64,000 nucleotides of DNA from Flavobacteriales bacterium UBA6770 (lineage in GTDB: Bacteria; Bacteroidota; Bacteroidia; Flavobacteriales_G; Salibacteraceae). Every line of letters starts with the position of its first letter. Within the stretch, counting starts at the first letter, position 1. Positions 17,230 through 28,322 of this stretch are shown here, piece by piece. A program made the translations under genes and the position numbers. The stretch lies in NCBI GenBank assembly GCA_905181875.1, contig CAJIZH010000003.1, positions 558,001 through 622,000 on the forward strand. The letters are read 5' to 3'. The notes beneath the pieces were generated by a model. The model did no database searches and was not told the DNA's origin. It saw nothing but the letters and a program-made list of their open reading frames with translations.

Positions 17230-18936
17230 ATGCTAAATCCAAACTTATCGATAAGCAATACTATTGTTGTGGTATTGGTTGTTTTTTCCTGCTTTTCTGC
17301 AAGTAGTCAAGACTTATCGACCATCGGCGAAAAGCCTATTTGGAAAGAAACTAAAATCACCGGTGGTGTTGGTGGCAGCTTAGTGGGCTATGACACTCGC
17401 GGTCAAGCAGCGCAAAGACCTCCATTTTATTGGCTCATCAATGCTAATATAAATATCGATGTTTACGGTATGTCAATTCCATTCAGCGCAACCTTCACTT
17501 CTCAAAATCAAGATTTCGCCCAGCCATTCAATCAATTCGGATTAAGCCCAAAATATAAGTGGGTTACTGCTCACCTCGGTTTTCGTAGTATGCAGTTTAG
17601 TCAATACTCTTTAGCTGGATTAACTTTTTTAGGTGCTGGAGTTGAGTTGGAAATTCCAGATTCGAAATGGACCGTAAAAGCAATGGGTGGCCGGCTAATT
17701 AAGGCGATTCCTTTATCAAATGGGCTAAACGTAGTTTCTGAAACTCCAGCCTTTGAGCGCTGGGGATACGGAACTAATGTTGGCTATAAACACAAAACAG
17801 GGCAAATAGGATTCTCTATTTTCAAAGGACAAGATGTTTCTACTTCTATCAACACCGACTCTCTACTTCTATTAAAACCAGCAGAAAACGTTGTTGCCGC
17901 GATCACTCTTCAACAAAAAATAGGAAAAAGATTGAGTTTTAATAGTGAATTTGCGCTTAGTGCTTTTACCCGAGACCGCCGTCTTGATCCTACAGAGAGT
18001 AATGAATTTGGTTACGAAAATAACTTTGGGTGGTTGGTTAAATCTAATTCTTCAACGGTTACTAATTCTGCATTTACAGGCAATCTTACTTATTCAGTAA
18101 AGGCACATTCTTTCGGAGTTACATACCGAAGAGTTGGTCCTGAGTTCCAGAGCATGGGTGCTACTTATCTAAATAATGACTTAGAAGAAGTTACTGGAAA
18201 TATTGGCACTGCGGTTTTTAACAGAAAACTTAATCTAGCAGGAAGCCTAGGGTTTCAGCGAAACAACCTTGCCGATAATTTATACACTGATGACCGTCGA
18301 GTAATTGGATCTGCTAATGTGACTTGGCTAGTCAGCCAAAAAGTAATTTTATCTGGAATCTATTCAAACTTTCGAGCATCAAGTGACCCAAGCGCGGTAA
18401 ACGTGCTCGATACAATTCGTTTTGTTCAGGTTACTGCAAACTATGGACTTGTAGCAACCTACTCTACTTCAAGTGAGAAATTTGGACACAACATAGTACT
18501 ATCAAACAACTATCAACAAGCAAATAGTATAAGCGATGGAGATTTACAAACTGTAGAAAATGGTAGTGAATTTTACAATTCTAATCTTAGTTATACCCTT
18601 AGCCTTATTCCAAATCAAATAAACCTTACTGCTGCGGCAAATTACAATCAGTTTATCAGCCCTGGAATCGTAAACGAGGCCATTGGCCCTACCCTAGCTG
18701 TCAGTAAACCTTTCTTTAACAGAAAGCTCACGACTATGCTAGCTTACAGTCTTTTCAATAATTATTTGGACAAAAAATTCCAAGATACAAGTTCTAATAT
18801 TATGGCTAGTTTGGGATTCAGTTATAAAGAACACCATCAAGTGAAACTCGATGGTCGTTTTTTGACTAGAACAGGAAGCACATCTACCCCTATTGACGAA
18901 ATACAGGCTGCATTGAGCTATAATTATACATTCTAA
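17230..18936 (+). CDS. predicted outer-membrane beta-barrel protein
   Basis: This 568-residue protein has a signal peptide (ending CFSASSQ near residue 26). The rest consists of alternating hydrophobic and polar strands rich in Gly, Asn, Ser and Tyr, ending with the aromatic pair YNYTF, as expected for a barrel inserted by the BAM machinery. Typical stretches are YGMSIPFSATFTSQNQDF, KWVTAHLGFRSMQFSQYSL and KEHHQVKLDGRFLTRTG. I do not recognise a named family. It is the first gene of the 17230-44789 operon and its TAA is followed directly by the GTG of the 2451-residue gene. A role as membrane anchor or export partner for the giant proteins downstream is inference only. Confidence 0.75.
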   Translation: MLNPNLSISNTIVVVLVVFSCFSASSQDLSTIGEKPIWKETKITGGVGGSLVGYDTRGQAAQRPPFYWLINANINIDVYGMSIPFSATFTSQNQDFAQPFNQFGLSPKYKWVTAHLGFRSMQFSQYSLAGLTFLGAGVELEIPDSKWTVKAMGGRLIKAIPLSNGLNVVSETPAFERWGYGTNVGYKHKTGQIGFSIFKGQDVSTSINTDSLLLLKPAENVVAAITLQQKIGKRLSFNSEFALSAFTRDRRLDPTESNEFGYENNFGWLVKSNSSTVTNSAFTGNLTYSVKAHSFGVTYRRVGPEFQSMGATYLNNDLEEVTGNIGTAVFNRKLNLAGSLGFQRNNLADNLYTDDRRVIGSANVTWLVSQKVILSGIYSNFRASSDPSAVNVLDTIRFVQVTANYGLVATYSTSSEKFGHNIVLSNNYQQANSISDGDLQTVENGSEFYNSNLSYTLSLIPNQINLTAAANYNQFISPGIVNEAIGPTLAVSKPFFNRKLTTMLAYSLFNNYLDKKFQDTSSNIMASLGFSYKEHHQVKLDGRFLTRTGSTSTPIDEIQAALSYNYTF

Positions 18937-21900
18937 GTGAAGAAAATATTACATATCGCTATTATGATTCTAGGGCTTCAGTTCACAAGCCATTTTGCAT
19001 CATCACAAATAAAAGCCTTACCGGTAACTGCCAATTCCGCTTTAACTCCTCCATACACAGCATATCTCTCCGATTATTCATCAACAGGAACCAACAAACT
19101 TTTTATAAACGCAATATTTAATGATTTCAGTGAGTCCTCTGTTGATGTTTACTTGCACGTTAAAATTTCAAGTAACCTAATCAGTCTAGAGACCAAATCA
19201 AATTTCAAACCAACAACTCGAACTACTCTTACGCCCGGTATTCTAAAAGTGTTTAAAGGAGCAGATCTGGCTCCATACCTAAATTACAGCAATCTGAACT
19301 TGACCGGAATTACACTTGCGGAATTGAGGACAACTGGTCGTCTTCCTGATGGAAATTATCAATTCTGCACAACAGTTAAAGAGTATAATTCAGGCAGAGC
19401 TATATCTCGCTCTTCTTGTACAATGGCATTTATATCGAAACAGGATCCTCCGCTGCTTACTTTACCAACACAAGGCGGGACGGTAACACCTCAGACACCT
19501 CAAAACTTGACTTTCCAATGGCAATTGAAAAACCCGCCTCCTGGTGGATTTACAAATGTGCAATACCTTTTAAAGGTCTATGAAATTACGGACAATTCTA
19601 TTGACCCAATGACAGCTATAGCAGCTAGTAAAATTGTGAAGGTTTTTGAAACAAGTGCCACTACCCCAATTCAAACTACTAATTTCAATTACAACGTAAC
19701 TTCAAGCCTGCTAGATGATGGAAAACGTTATGCTTGGACTATTCAAGTTAAAGAAAAGAACAACAGGCAAAGTTTCAAAAATAATGGAGTTTCTCAAGTA
19801 GGCTGGTTTCAGTATGGTATTTCTAGTGGCGGAGAAATTGCCATCGTTACACCTGAGGATGGACGTGGGTTTAAGGAAAATGACAATCCCGTTTTTAAGT
19901 GGAAATGTCCTGACAATATCCTACCAGGAAACAAATTCACGTACACGATAAAAATGGTTGAACTTAATGGTAAGTCGCCTAAGGATGCTATCAGTAAAAA
20001 TTCGGCTTGGCACGAGTACACTAGCACAGAACAGTCTGTAATTAAAGACTTTAATTACATGTCTACTAAGGCTTTTGAAAAAAAGGGAGAATACGCTTGG
20101 CAAGTGAAGGCATATTCAAACAACAGAGAAATTGCAGCTAGTCCAATTAGATCTGTTACTGGTCCTCCACTCATCAGCAGTTTTGAAGCAGGAAACGTAT
20201 TGGTTCGGGTAATCTCTACATCAAACAAAGACCTTACAAAGCTGAACGGAATCGGTGAAATCTCTATAAATAAGAAAGGTGACAAAAAGAAAGTCAATTT
20301 TAGTAATCTCAATATTGGTGAAGTTGCTGGACAGTATGTAATGCAATCAGGCTCTATTAAAGAACCAATTACAATTGACCCTATCACTATGACGTCTTTT
20401 AATAGTGTGAATGCCGATGCTATATTCTACCCGGATAGTATTAGCATTGATAAAAATAATTTTAAAATTTATGGAATTGTAAAGTGGCCTTTACCTCATG
20501 CAACTAAAGGTGGTCAGAAAGCCTATGTAGTGTCAGACGGGTCTTGGTTAAACTTTGAAGAATTCAAATTACTTGGTAGTGCCAAGTTTAGCAATCAAAA
20601 TGATTATAATTTATTAGACCCAGGAAATTGCAGATTGAAGCTAAGAACTTCTTCAGATTTCCTGTGTAGTGGTTTAAATAAATTCAAACTACGTATAGAT
20701 GCTGATTTCTACGTTAATTCTAACGTAAACACTTCGGACAACCAACGCCTTTCATTTTATCTAAAACAACTAGACCAACTGTATTACCATGAAATTTCAA
20801 AATCTGATGAATTTATTGCGCAAAACACACTGCCATTAATTCAAAATGCCAACGTTTTGGCAACGCCATTGAAAATTGTAATCGATCTAGATGAAACAAA
20901 ATCTCCTGGACAGCATTCTGCTGAGAAAATTTGGAAAGGGGTCTATTATCAAGAATTTGAGCTTTCGATGAAAACGGATCTTGATAAATCAAAACAACAA
21001 ATTCTTAAAAGTGAAATCACGCAAAAATATAACCTAAACAAAGACAACAATACGAAGTTAGATATTGATGCAAAAGGACTACAAAGTATCTACAGCAGAG
21101 ACTTTGCGAGTTCTGAAAAATCTACATTCAATCAATTCCCTGCCACTTTAGGCAACATAAAATTTACTATTGTTGACTCTAAGCTTTCAGGTAATATCAT
21201 TGGAAAAGTAGTTATACCTTTTATCAACGAAACCAAACAATACGCATACACAATCCCGCTTAATGATCAAGGGTTTAATACGGGATCATTTGACAATACA
21301 TTGGACGGGACAGTAATCACATTCAACCCTGGTGGTGGAGAACAAACTCAAATTGTAACACTTAAAAGAGCGGTTTTCGCTAACAATGAACGACTGGATT
21401 GTACAATTGACATAAACTCTCCAGTTTTAAAACACACATTTAAAGCTTTAAATGATTTTAGAATATATGGCGACATGTTTATTGGATATGGAAAGCGAAA
21501 TGGCTCTCACAAACTATCCAAACAAGTAAAACTTACCTATGAGAGTTTCAATATCAACGTCTTCGAACTAGCTGCTAGTTTAACAGCAGGAAACTATGTC
21601 TTAAGTATTCGAAGTTCTGCTCCTCTTGGAGAGGACGTAGCTGGAAAAACAGGACCTCCAATAATGGACTTTAGCTCGGTTGCTGATATCACCAATAAAC
21701 CAGCTGACGTAAATCTGACTGATCCAAAATACGCTTCCTATAAACCAGATATTCCAGTAACAATAAAATCGGATCAAGATGCTAAGTCTTTTGCCTTTGA
21801 AAAACTAGAAGTAAAACTAAACTCAAGTATTCTAGAGATGAAAGGAACCCTTGAATTAAGAAAAGGAGACCCTTATTGGGGTACCGTATTCAAAGGCGAC

Positions 21901-24900
21901 ATAAAAGGAAAACTTAAAGTCCCAGCTGAAATTGAATTGGGTGCAAGTATGATTCTAGGAACTAAAGACGCACTTAAATATTGGTATTTCGATGCTTACT
22001 TCAATGATACACAAGGAATGGGTGTCTCAGTGATGGGCTTCTTTAATATTGTAGCAATGGAAGGCCGTGTTTACAGGCACATGAACCAAGATACCAAAAC
22101 AGGAGACTTTATCATTGATTCTAAAATAGAATTCGGAGCGGGTCTGTATATGCAAATGATTGACCCCAGCGGTGGGAAACTGTTCAAAACAGACATTGCT
22201 GCTGAATTAGAAGTAAAAAAGAGCGGATTTATAATAGATCTTGAAGGTGATTTATCTATGCTAAATGCTTCTTCTAGAACTGCAGGAGCTGCAGGAGGAA
22301 TTAAAAAAACTGCTGCAAAAGCAGCTGCAAAAGAAATTGCCAAGAAACTGGGACCAGTCGAAATAACGGTGCCAATTGGAAGTGATAAAATGACACTAAA
22401 AGCAAGCACTGAAAGTGCAGGTCTAGACTACAAAACTGGGTCAACCACAATTGGATTTTTAGCGAATATTTCATCTGCAGCTGGAGCAACCCTCTCCTAT
22501 AAAAATGGAAGTAATGAATTTAATATTTCTGGATCCAGACTTGGCAGTGCTGCTTTCAATTTAAAAACTGGATCAAGCGAAGTGGGCTTTGCTTATGATG
22601 GTTCAAACAAAGGATCTATTGATTTTCTTATAAGTGGATTTAGCCTTAAATCGAGTTTTGATAAATCGAACACAGAGGGCGAATTTAAAGTTGGTTATGG
22701 AACAACTAAAGTTGAGTTAGGTGCTAATGGTACTGCAGGGAAGGGAAGTCTTTTTATAGCAATAGATGCTAGTAATAGCTTTAAAGCATCGTTCGACAAA
22801 ACGGGCAATGGCCAACTTGACGTAAAAACAAGTACGCTTAACCTTTCTCTTGAAGCTAACAAAACTGCTCAAACAGGAAGGCTAGGATTTTCATATGATA
22901 AAGTTTTGTTTGCAGTAACTGCTGACAAGAAAAATGGTAAAGGAACTTTAGATATTGGGATTGGCAGCGATAAACTTGAAGCAACTGCAGATAAGGTTGG
23001 AAAAGGGAGCATTCTAATCACCGATGGGACTGCACTATTTGCTCTTAAAGCAGATAAACCTGCCGGTACTGGTAGTCTTGAAATCAAACCTGATGCTAAT
23101 AAGAGACTCTTTGTTTCTATAGACAAAAGTGGTAGTGGAGAATTTGCAGCGCTCTATGGAGGTTTGGATTTAAACGTAAAAGCAGATAAGACTGCTGGAA
23201 AAGGTTCAATTTATGCCAAATACAATGGTGAACGTGTAATTGCTAAAGCTGATAAGTCGAATTTAGAAGGTTATTTTTCTTATTCTGCCTCAAATGATTC
23301 TATAAGTGCGGATCTTTCTACATCGAAAATGAAAGTTGAAGTTGCTCAATCAGGCACCTATTTCTTAATTGATGCGGATAAAAATGGTAATGGAACCCTA
23401 GAAATTTCTAAAGGAGCAAACAGATTCAGAATTGGAGCTGATAATAACGTGTACTCTGTTCTTGCAAAGAATGCTACCCAAGCTGTTTATGCAACGGCAG
23501 ATGAAAAAGCTGGAAGTGGAACTTTTGCACTTAAATTGGGTTCTGATAGTCTATATACTGCGTTAAGCTCCTCTAGCCTCACCTTTTACGGTGATTATTC
23601 TAGCACTCAATTTTTTATTACTGGAGATAAAGCAGGTAGTGGAAAACTAAAATTGGCATCTGGAGGGAAAGAATTAGAAATTGATGGAGATATTGCAAAA
23701 AAATCTGGATCATTCGCAATAAAAGATGGCGGAAATTCACTTTATCTTTCAGCAAACCAAAGTGCCTCTACTGGAAACTTTGCTATGAAAGCAGGCTCTG
23801 ATAGCCTAAAGGCCAATCTCAAAACCGATGAAGCTGATTTAGCGATAACTTACGGTGGTGTTTCTCTTGCAATAGATGCGGATAGAACTGGAAAAGGGAA
23901 AATCAAATATGCTCAAAGCGGAAAGTCAATAGAAGTTGATGCAAACGTGGTATCTAAGAGTGGATCTTTCAAATATTCAGAATCTGCATTTGATGTTAAA
24001 ATTACAACCAGCAAAGAATTTGATTTAAATATTGGAAGCACGAACTACCATTTAAACTTTGGTAATTCTTATGAAATGAAAAAATCGGGTTCTGCTGTAG
24101 CTATGGGTCTAGTAAACAACATTGGCACCCATACATTTACAGAAGACGGTTATACGTGCACAGTAAGTTCAACTTCTAGTTTAAAATCACTTACAATAGC
24201 TAAAGGTGGAAATACAGTAAAAATTTCATTAGATAATGCAGATAACGGAAAACTAAGCCTCACTAATTCTGGAAATACCTATGTAGCTGAAAGAACTGGC
24301 ACAGGTACTTATAAATTAACAAACGGGTCTAAAAGCATCGCTTTAAATGCCGACAAATCAGTTGAATTAAAAGATGGGACTTCAAAAACACTAAAAATAT
24401 CAACAGCTGGGCTTAAAGTAAATTATAGCTCCTACGAATTAGCCATTGACGCTACCAAAAAAGAATTTTCTTATAGCGATGGCACTTATGGTATGAGCTT
24501 TAACGCGACTGAAGTAAAACTAAATGATTCGAAAAGATCACTAAAACTTAAATCAGATAAATCTTTCGAATTTGAAGAAGGTACAACCAAAAAGTTAGTG
24601 CTATCAAAAGATGAAATATCAGTTAAATACGATAAATACGACGCTGCATTTGGAGCAAATAAGTCATTAAGCTTTTCTGATGGCACTAATTCATTTGCGG
24701 CAAGCACAAGTGGACTGAGCTTAGCAGATGGTACTCGAACAATAAAATTAAATGCTGATAAAAGTGCTTCATATATAGAAGGAACCAAAAAATACGTAAA
24801 GATTAGCACCCAAGGTGTTGAGTTAAAATACGATACTTATACCGCTTCCTTTAATAAAACCAAAGACCTCAGCTTTAGTGATGGAACAAACTCATTCGCG

Positions 24901-26292
24901 CTAAACCCAACTAAAATGGAGTTGAAAACAGGAGTAAATTCTGTAGCACTCGAAATTAAAAATGGCGTTAAATCAATTACCGCATCTGATGGAACCAACT
25001 CGGCTTCTTTTGTAAGCAGCGGAAAAGCATCTGTTAATTATGGTTCGAATAAGATAACAATAAATGGAACTAAAATGCTGGAACTTGAAGTAAGTAAGCA
25101 TAAAGTTTCTTTAGATAAAGGTTCTGCCTCCTATACAGACGGCGATGTAGTGTTAGCACTTGGAGAAGGAAACGACCTAATAAAAGCATCAAAAGGTACG
25201 CGCAGTCTTGCAATTACTAAAACTGCAGACCTAGAACTGAAAGACGGTTCTTATGTTGCTACTGTATCTTACAAGGATAAAAGTCTTAGCCTTTCTGACG
25301 GTAAGAGAACAATTACGGCAGGCGGCACCACGAATCTACTTTCTTATAAAGAGGGCAAGTACGAAGGGGCTTTTTACAAGGCACAGAGCGGACAGTATGG
25401 GCTAAAAGGAAAGTATGATGGCAACGAATTAGCTGTTGAAGCTGGAAGAGGGAAAACCGTAAAAGTAATTGCTGCAAATGCTTCATTTGGAGAAATATCA
25501 GTTGCCGCAAACAGTAAAAAAGAAATTACTGTAGGATACAAGAAAGGCCAAGATGATCTTCAAATTGAAACTGGGAAAAAAGACTTTAAAATTAGCGGTT
25601 CTTTAGCTTCAAAGTTTATTCCTGGAGGGGGCGCGGGTGCAGCGGAACCCAAATTGGCTAAAAAAGGTCCTTCACAAAAAGGTCCTAAATACTTGAAAGA
25701 TAAAATTACTAGTGGTACAGCCGGAGTTAAAGGGAAAGTGAAAATGCACTATGACAGTGGTAAAGACTATTTACTTATCTCAGGTGCAGTTAGCAGTCAA
25801 AAACCAATTTGCATCAGTGGTAATATGTTGATTGAATCAGAAAAAGGCGATTGGAACGTTAGCATTGGTTCAAAAGCGAAAAAAATTGAAATATATCCTA
25901 CTTGTTCTGGGTTTGGTGGTGGTGGTTTCCTAATAATGGACAAAAAAACTCTTGAAGTTGGAATCTATGGTGGATTCAAAGCTGGAGGTTGCGTTAATCT
26001 TGGAATAGCAAAAATATGTGCAAATGCAAGTTTAGAAATCTATGCTGAAGCAAAATTTACCTATAGTCCTTCTTTTGCAATAAATCATGCTTTAGTAGGC
26101 GCTGAATTTAGAGCTTCCTTAACAGTAGACCCTCCTTGGCCAGTTCCCACTTTCACAATCGGAGCGGTTAGATTACACGGTCAATTAAAAGCTGACTTTG
26201 ACAATGATCTAATCTCAGGAAATCTAGATGGTAGTGTAACTATATTGGGTTGCTCTAAAAGCTTTGAAATGGACTTTGAAATGGGAATGTAA
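18937..26292 (+). CDS. giant secreted repeat protein, 2451 residues
   Basis: The start is GTG at 18937, immediately after the previous stop, because it gives a proper signal peptide (MKKILHIAIMILG... SSQ). Residues about 30-170 (PPYTAYLSDYSSTGTNKLF, GRLPDGNYQFC) resemble the TANFOR N-terminal domain of Bacteroidota surface proteins. Two Ig/FN3-like domains follow (about 170-410), then a mixed region to about 1130 with an Ala/Lys-rich helix (GAAGGIKKTAAKAAAKEIAKK). From about 1160 to 1700 there are short repeats of roughly 22-25 residues with ADKxGxGxL, and from about 1750 to 2200 longer repeats with FSDGTNSF and KLNADKS. A Gly-rich C-terminal domain carries several Cys. I see no T9SS CTD, so how it reaches the surface is open. 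Confidence 0.85.
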   Translation: MKKILHIAIMILGLQFTSHFASSQIKALPVTANSALTPPYTAYLSDYSSTGTNKLFINAIFNDFSESSVDVYLHVKISSNLISLETKSNFKPTTRTTLTPGILKVFKGADLAPYLNYSNLNLTGITLAELRTTGRLPDGNYQFCTTVKEYNSGRAISRSSCTMAFISKQDPPLLTLPTQGGTVTPQTPQNLTFQWQLKNPPPGGFTNVQYLLKVYEITDNSIDPMTAIAASKIVKVFETSATTPIQTTNFNYNVTSSLLDDGKRYAWTIQVKEKNNRQSFKNNGVSQVGWFQYGISSGGEIAIVTPEDGRGFKENDNPVFKWKCPDNILPGNKFTYTIKMVELNGKSPKDAISKNSAWHEYTSTEQSVIKDFNYMSTKAFEKKGEYAWQVKAYSNNREIAASPIRSVTGPPLISSFEAGNVLVRVISTSNKDLTKLNGIGEISINKKGDKKKVNFSNLNIGEVAGQYVMQSGSIKEPITIDPITMTSFNSVNADAIFYPDSISIDKNNFKIYGIVKWPLPHATKGGQKAYVVSDGSWLNFEEFKLLGSAKFSNQNDYNLLDPGNCRLKLRTSSDFLCSGLNKFKLRIDADFYVNSNVNTSDNQRLSFYLKQLDQLYYHEISKSDEFIAQNTLPLIQNANVLATPLKIVIDLDETKSPGQHSAEKIWKGVYYQEFELSMKTDLDKSKQQILKSEITQKYNLNKDNNTKLDIDAKGLQSIYSRDFASSEKSTFNQFPATLGNIKFTIVDSKLSGNIIGKVVIPFINETKQYAYTIPLNDQGFNTGSFDNTLDGTVITFNPGGGEQTQIVTLKRAVFANNERLDCTIDINSPVLKHTFKALNDFRIYGDMFIGYGKRNGSHKLSKQVKLTYESFNINVFELAASLTAGNYVLSIRSSAPLGEDVAGKTGPPIMDFSSVADITNKPADVNLTDPKYASYKPDIPVTIKSDQDAKSFAFEKLEVKLNSSILEMKGTLELRKGDPYWGTVFKGDIKGKLKVPAEIELGASMILGTKDALKYWYFDAYFNDTQGMGVSVMGFFNIVAMEGRVYRHMNQDTKTGDFIIDSKIEFGAGLYMQMIDPSGGKLFKTDIAAELEVKKSGFIIDLEGDLSMLNASSRTAGAAGGIKKTAAKAAAKEIAKKLGPVEITVPIGSDKMTLKASTESAGLDYKTGSTTIGFLANISSAAGATLSYKNGSNEFNISGSRLGSAAFNLKTGSSEVGFAYDGSNKGSIDFLISGFSLKSSFDKSNTEGEFKVGYGTTKVELGANGTAGKGSLFIAIDASNSFKASFDKTGNGQLDVKTSTLNLSLEANKTAQTGRLGFSYDKVLFAVTADKKNGKGTLDIGIGSDKLEATADKVGKGSILITDGTALFALKADKPAGTGSLEIKPDANKRLFVSIDKSGSGEFAALYGGLDLNVKADKTAGKGSIYAKYNGERVIAKADKSNLEGYFSYSASNDSISADLSTSKMKVEVAQSGTYFLIDADKNGNGTLEISKGANRFRIGADNNVYSVLAKNATQAVYATADEKAGSGTFALKLGSDSLYTALSSSSLTFYGDYSSTQFFITGDKAGSGKLKLASGGKELEIDGDIAKKSGSFAIKDGGNSLYLSANQSASTGNFAMKAGSDSLKANLKTDEADLAITYGGVSLAIDADRTGKGKIKYAQSGKSIEVDANVVSKSGSFKYSESAFDVKITTSKEFDLNIGSTNYHLNFGNSYEMKKSGSAVAMGLVNNIGTHTFTEDGYTCTVSSTSSLKSLTIAKGGNTVKISLDNADNGKLSLTNSGNTYVAERTGTGTYKLTNGSKSIALNADKSVELKDGTSKTLKISTAGLKVNYSSYELAIDATKKEFSYSDGTYGMSFNATEVKLNDSKRSLKLKSDKSFEFEEGTTKKLVLSKDEISVKYDKYDAAFGANKSLSFSDGTNSFAASTSGLSLADGTRTIKLNADKSASYIEGTKKYVKISTQGVELKYDTYTASFNKTKDLSFSDGTNSFALNPTKMELKTGVNSVALEIKNGVKSITASDGTNSASFVSSGKASVNYGSNKITINGTKMLELEVSKHKVSLDKGSASYTDGDVVLALGEGNDLIKASKGTRSLAITKTADLELKDGSYVATVSYKDKSLSLSDGKRTITAGGTTNLLSYKEGKYEGAFYKAQSGQYGLKGKYDGNELAVEAGRGKTVKVIAANASFGEISVAANSKKEITVGYKKGQDDLQIETGKKDFKISGSLASKFIPGGGAGAAEPKLAKKGPSQKGPKYLKDKITSGTAGVKGKVKMHYDSGKDYLLISGAVSSQKPICISGNMLIESEKGDWNVSIGSKAKKIEIYPTCSGFGGGGFLIMDKKTLEVGIYGGFKAGGCVNLGIAKICANASLEIYAEAKFTYSPSFAINHALVGAEFRASLTVDPPWPVPTFTIGAVRLHGQLKADFDNDLISGNLDGSVTILGCSKSFEMDFEMGM

Positions 26293-28322
26293 TGAAATAC
26301 GAAAGGCACATATCATTATTAGTAATTGCTATCCTTATAGCTCTTTCTTCATTTAGTCAAGGAGAACGAAAACCCAATTCTTTACTTGCAAAAAATATGG
26401 AAGATGGGACTATTTTCCTTAAATGGGTATGCGAAAAAGTATATTATAAAGAAGGGTTCAATGTATACCGTAAAACGGGAAATGAGGATTGGCAAAAGTT
26501 GAATAGTGCACCTTTGCTTTGGAACGATACTGAAATAGCAAGAATTGCAGAATCGTTTCCAGATGTGACTATGTTCAATGGCGTTTTTCAAAAAATCTCA
26601 GTAGCTGAATTTCAAGAAAACGTAGCCTCTGTTTTCGCATTACAAAAGGCATTTCAAAACAATGAATTTGCATTGGCAATTGCTATAGGTTATATTGATA
26701 AAAATGCTCTAACAGGCACTGTATATAACTACAAGCTTAACGCAATAGAAAATGGACAAGAAATTGAAATGGATCAACTACAAATCACTGCAGGGAATTA
26801 CGAAAATGTAGCTCCTCCTCAAAACATAATTGTAGACCGAAAAAAACGAAAAATAAATTTTAACTTCAAACCTGAACCACTTCGTTACCTCGGAATTAAA
26901 GTTGTACGAACAAGTACTGATGGTTCTGTTGATACGCTGACCGGAACAGAAACATATCCAGTTCAACAAGACATAGATGAAAATGGCAAAATGTTACCTT
27001 GGCCTAAGCACTTATTTATTGATCGAACTATTGACAAAGACCTTAGCTATTCGTATCAGTTTTTCGCGGTCGATTACTTTGCAAAAATGAGCCCTTCTTC
27101 AGGTGAAATCAAGTCTAATTTTATTGACTTTGACCCACCTCAGGAAGCTTTTGGATTAGACTTCAAAATAGACACTCAGAAAATCACCTTAACTTGGGTT
27201 ATGGTGGACGATGAGGATAGAATTGGTTTGAATGTATACCGGTACAATGATCCAAATGGAGATTCTATAAAGTTGAACCTCACCCCTATCAACAAAGATA
27301 AATTGAGCTTTCAAGACAATGTCTCTGAGTTTAGAACTTACTTCTACAAGGTTGGAGTTTTTGATGCGGCAGGCAATGAGGTTATTTCAAGTCCTACGTT
27401 GGTTCAGGTAAGAGACATTATTCCTCCACTGCCTCCGACGGGATTAAAAACTAGTACTGACACAGGTATGGTAAACCTGTCATGGATGGCAAGCAAGGAA
27501 AAAGATTTGAAAGGTTACGTTATCTATAAGGTCATTGATAATGGGAAAAACAATGATGAAGAATATACTATGGTAAACCCTTCGACAATAAACGAAACCA
27601 ATTACACAGAAAGAATGTCCAAAAACGTAAAAAATACCTTTCATTACGTTGTTGTTGCCGTGGATACATCGTGGAATTACAGTAATTATTCTATATTAAG
27701 TATTGCAGAACTTCCAGATCATGTTCCACCCGTAAAGCCTTTTATTAAAATTATTAAAGAAACTGAAAACGCAATTTTGATTACTTGGATCCCAAATAAA
27801 GACGAAGATTTAAGAGGCTATAATATTTATCGAAAAATTATAGGTGACACTGCAAACAATCTTGAAAAACTAAACGGACGGCCAATGAAAATTTCCACAT
27901 CTTTTTACGAAGACAAGCTGTTTGAAGCTGGTACAGTTTATAGTTACCTGCTTGAAGCAGCGGATAGCTCAGGAAACACATCTGACTTAAGCCAAGCATT
28001 TCAAATTCAAACATCAGGTACTAAATCTGAAGAAACAGTTCGACTAAAAAGTTTCTCTTTAAAGAAAAAAAGAAGGGGAAAATTGGTAAGTCTAAAATGG
28101 ATTGGAGAACCTGCAGAATACATTGACGGATATGTGATATACCGTAAAATATCCTCTGAAAAACGCTTTGAACCTTATACAGGGATTTTAACAAGTTCTA
28201 CATTCAATGACAAGTCTTTAACAAAAGGTACAACCTACGAATATCAATTAAGAATGTACTCCAAAGCTGGCGATGTAGTTCGCTCAGAAATAAAAGAAGT
28301 TGAAATACCAGAAGATAAATAA
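26292..28322 (+). CDS. secreted multi-FN3 protein
   Basis: This 676-residue protein has a signal peptide (ending SSFSQ) and about five fibronectin type III-like domains. Each shows the strand pattern xxLxW...GYxIYRK: FLKWVCEK...GFNVYRKTG near residue 35-60, ITLTWVMVDDEDRIGLNVYRY, VNLSWMASKEKDLKGYVIY, ILITWIPNKDEDLRGYNIYRK and VSLKWIGEPAEYIDGYVIYRK. FN3 domains mediate protein-protein or glycan contacts. No C-terminal secretion domain or membrane anchor is seen. Its ATG overlaps the preceding stop by one base and the next gene follows its stop with no gap, so it is made together with the giant proteins and may be a periplasmic or surface adaptor for them. Confidence 0.85.
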   Translation: MKYERHISLLVIAILIALSSFSQGERKPNSLLAKNMEDGTIFLKWVCEKVYYKEGFNVYRKTGNEDWQKLNSAPLLWNDTEIARIAESFPDVTMFNGVFQKISVAEFQENVASVFALQKAFQNNEFALAIAIGYIDKNALTGTVYNYKLNAIENGQEIEMDQLQITAGNYENVAPPQNIIVDRKKRKINFNFKPEPLRYLGIKVVRTSTDGSVDTLTGTETYPVQQDIDENGKMLPWPKHLFIDRTIDKDLSYSYQFFAVDYFAKMSPSSGEIKSNFIDFDPPQEAFGLDFKIDTQKITLTWVMVDDEDRIGLNVYRYNDPNGDSIKLNLTPINKDKLSFQDNVSEFRTYFYKVGVFDAAGNEVISSPTLVQVRDIIPPLPPTGLKTSTDTGMVNLSWMASKEKDLKGYVIYKVIDNGKNNDEEYTMVNPSTINETNYTERMSKNVKNTFHYVVVAVDTSWNYSNYSILSIAELPDHVPPVKPFIKIIKETENAILITWIPNKDEDLRGYNIYRKIIGDTANNLEKLNGRPMKISTSFYEDKLFEAGTVYSYLLEAADSSGNTSDLSQAFQIQTSGTKSEETVRLKSFSLKKKRRGKLVSLKWIGEPAEYIDGYVIYRKISSEKRFEPYTGILTSSTFNDKSLTKGTTYEYQLRMYSKAGDVVRSEIKEVEIPEDK

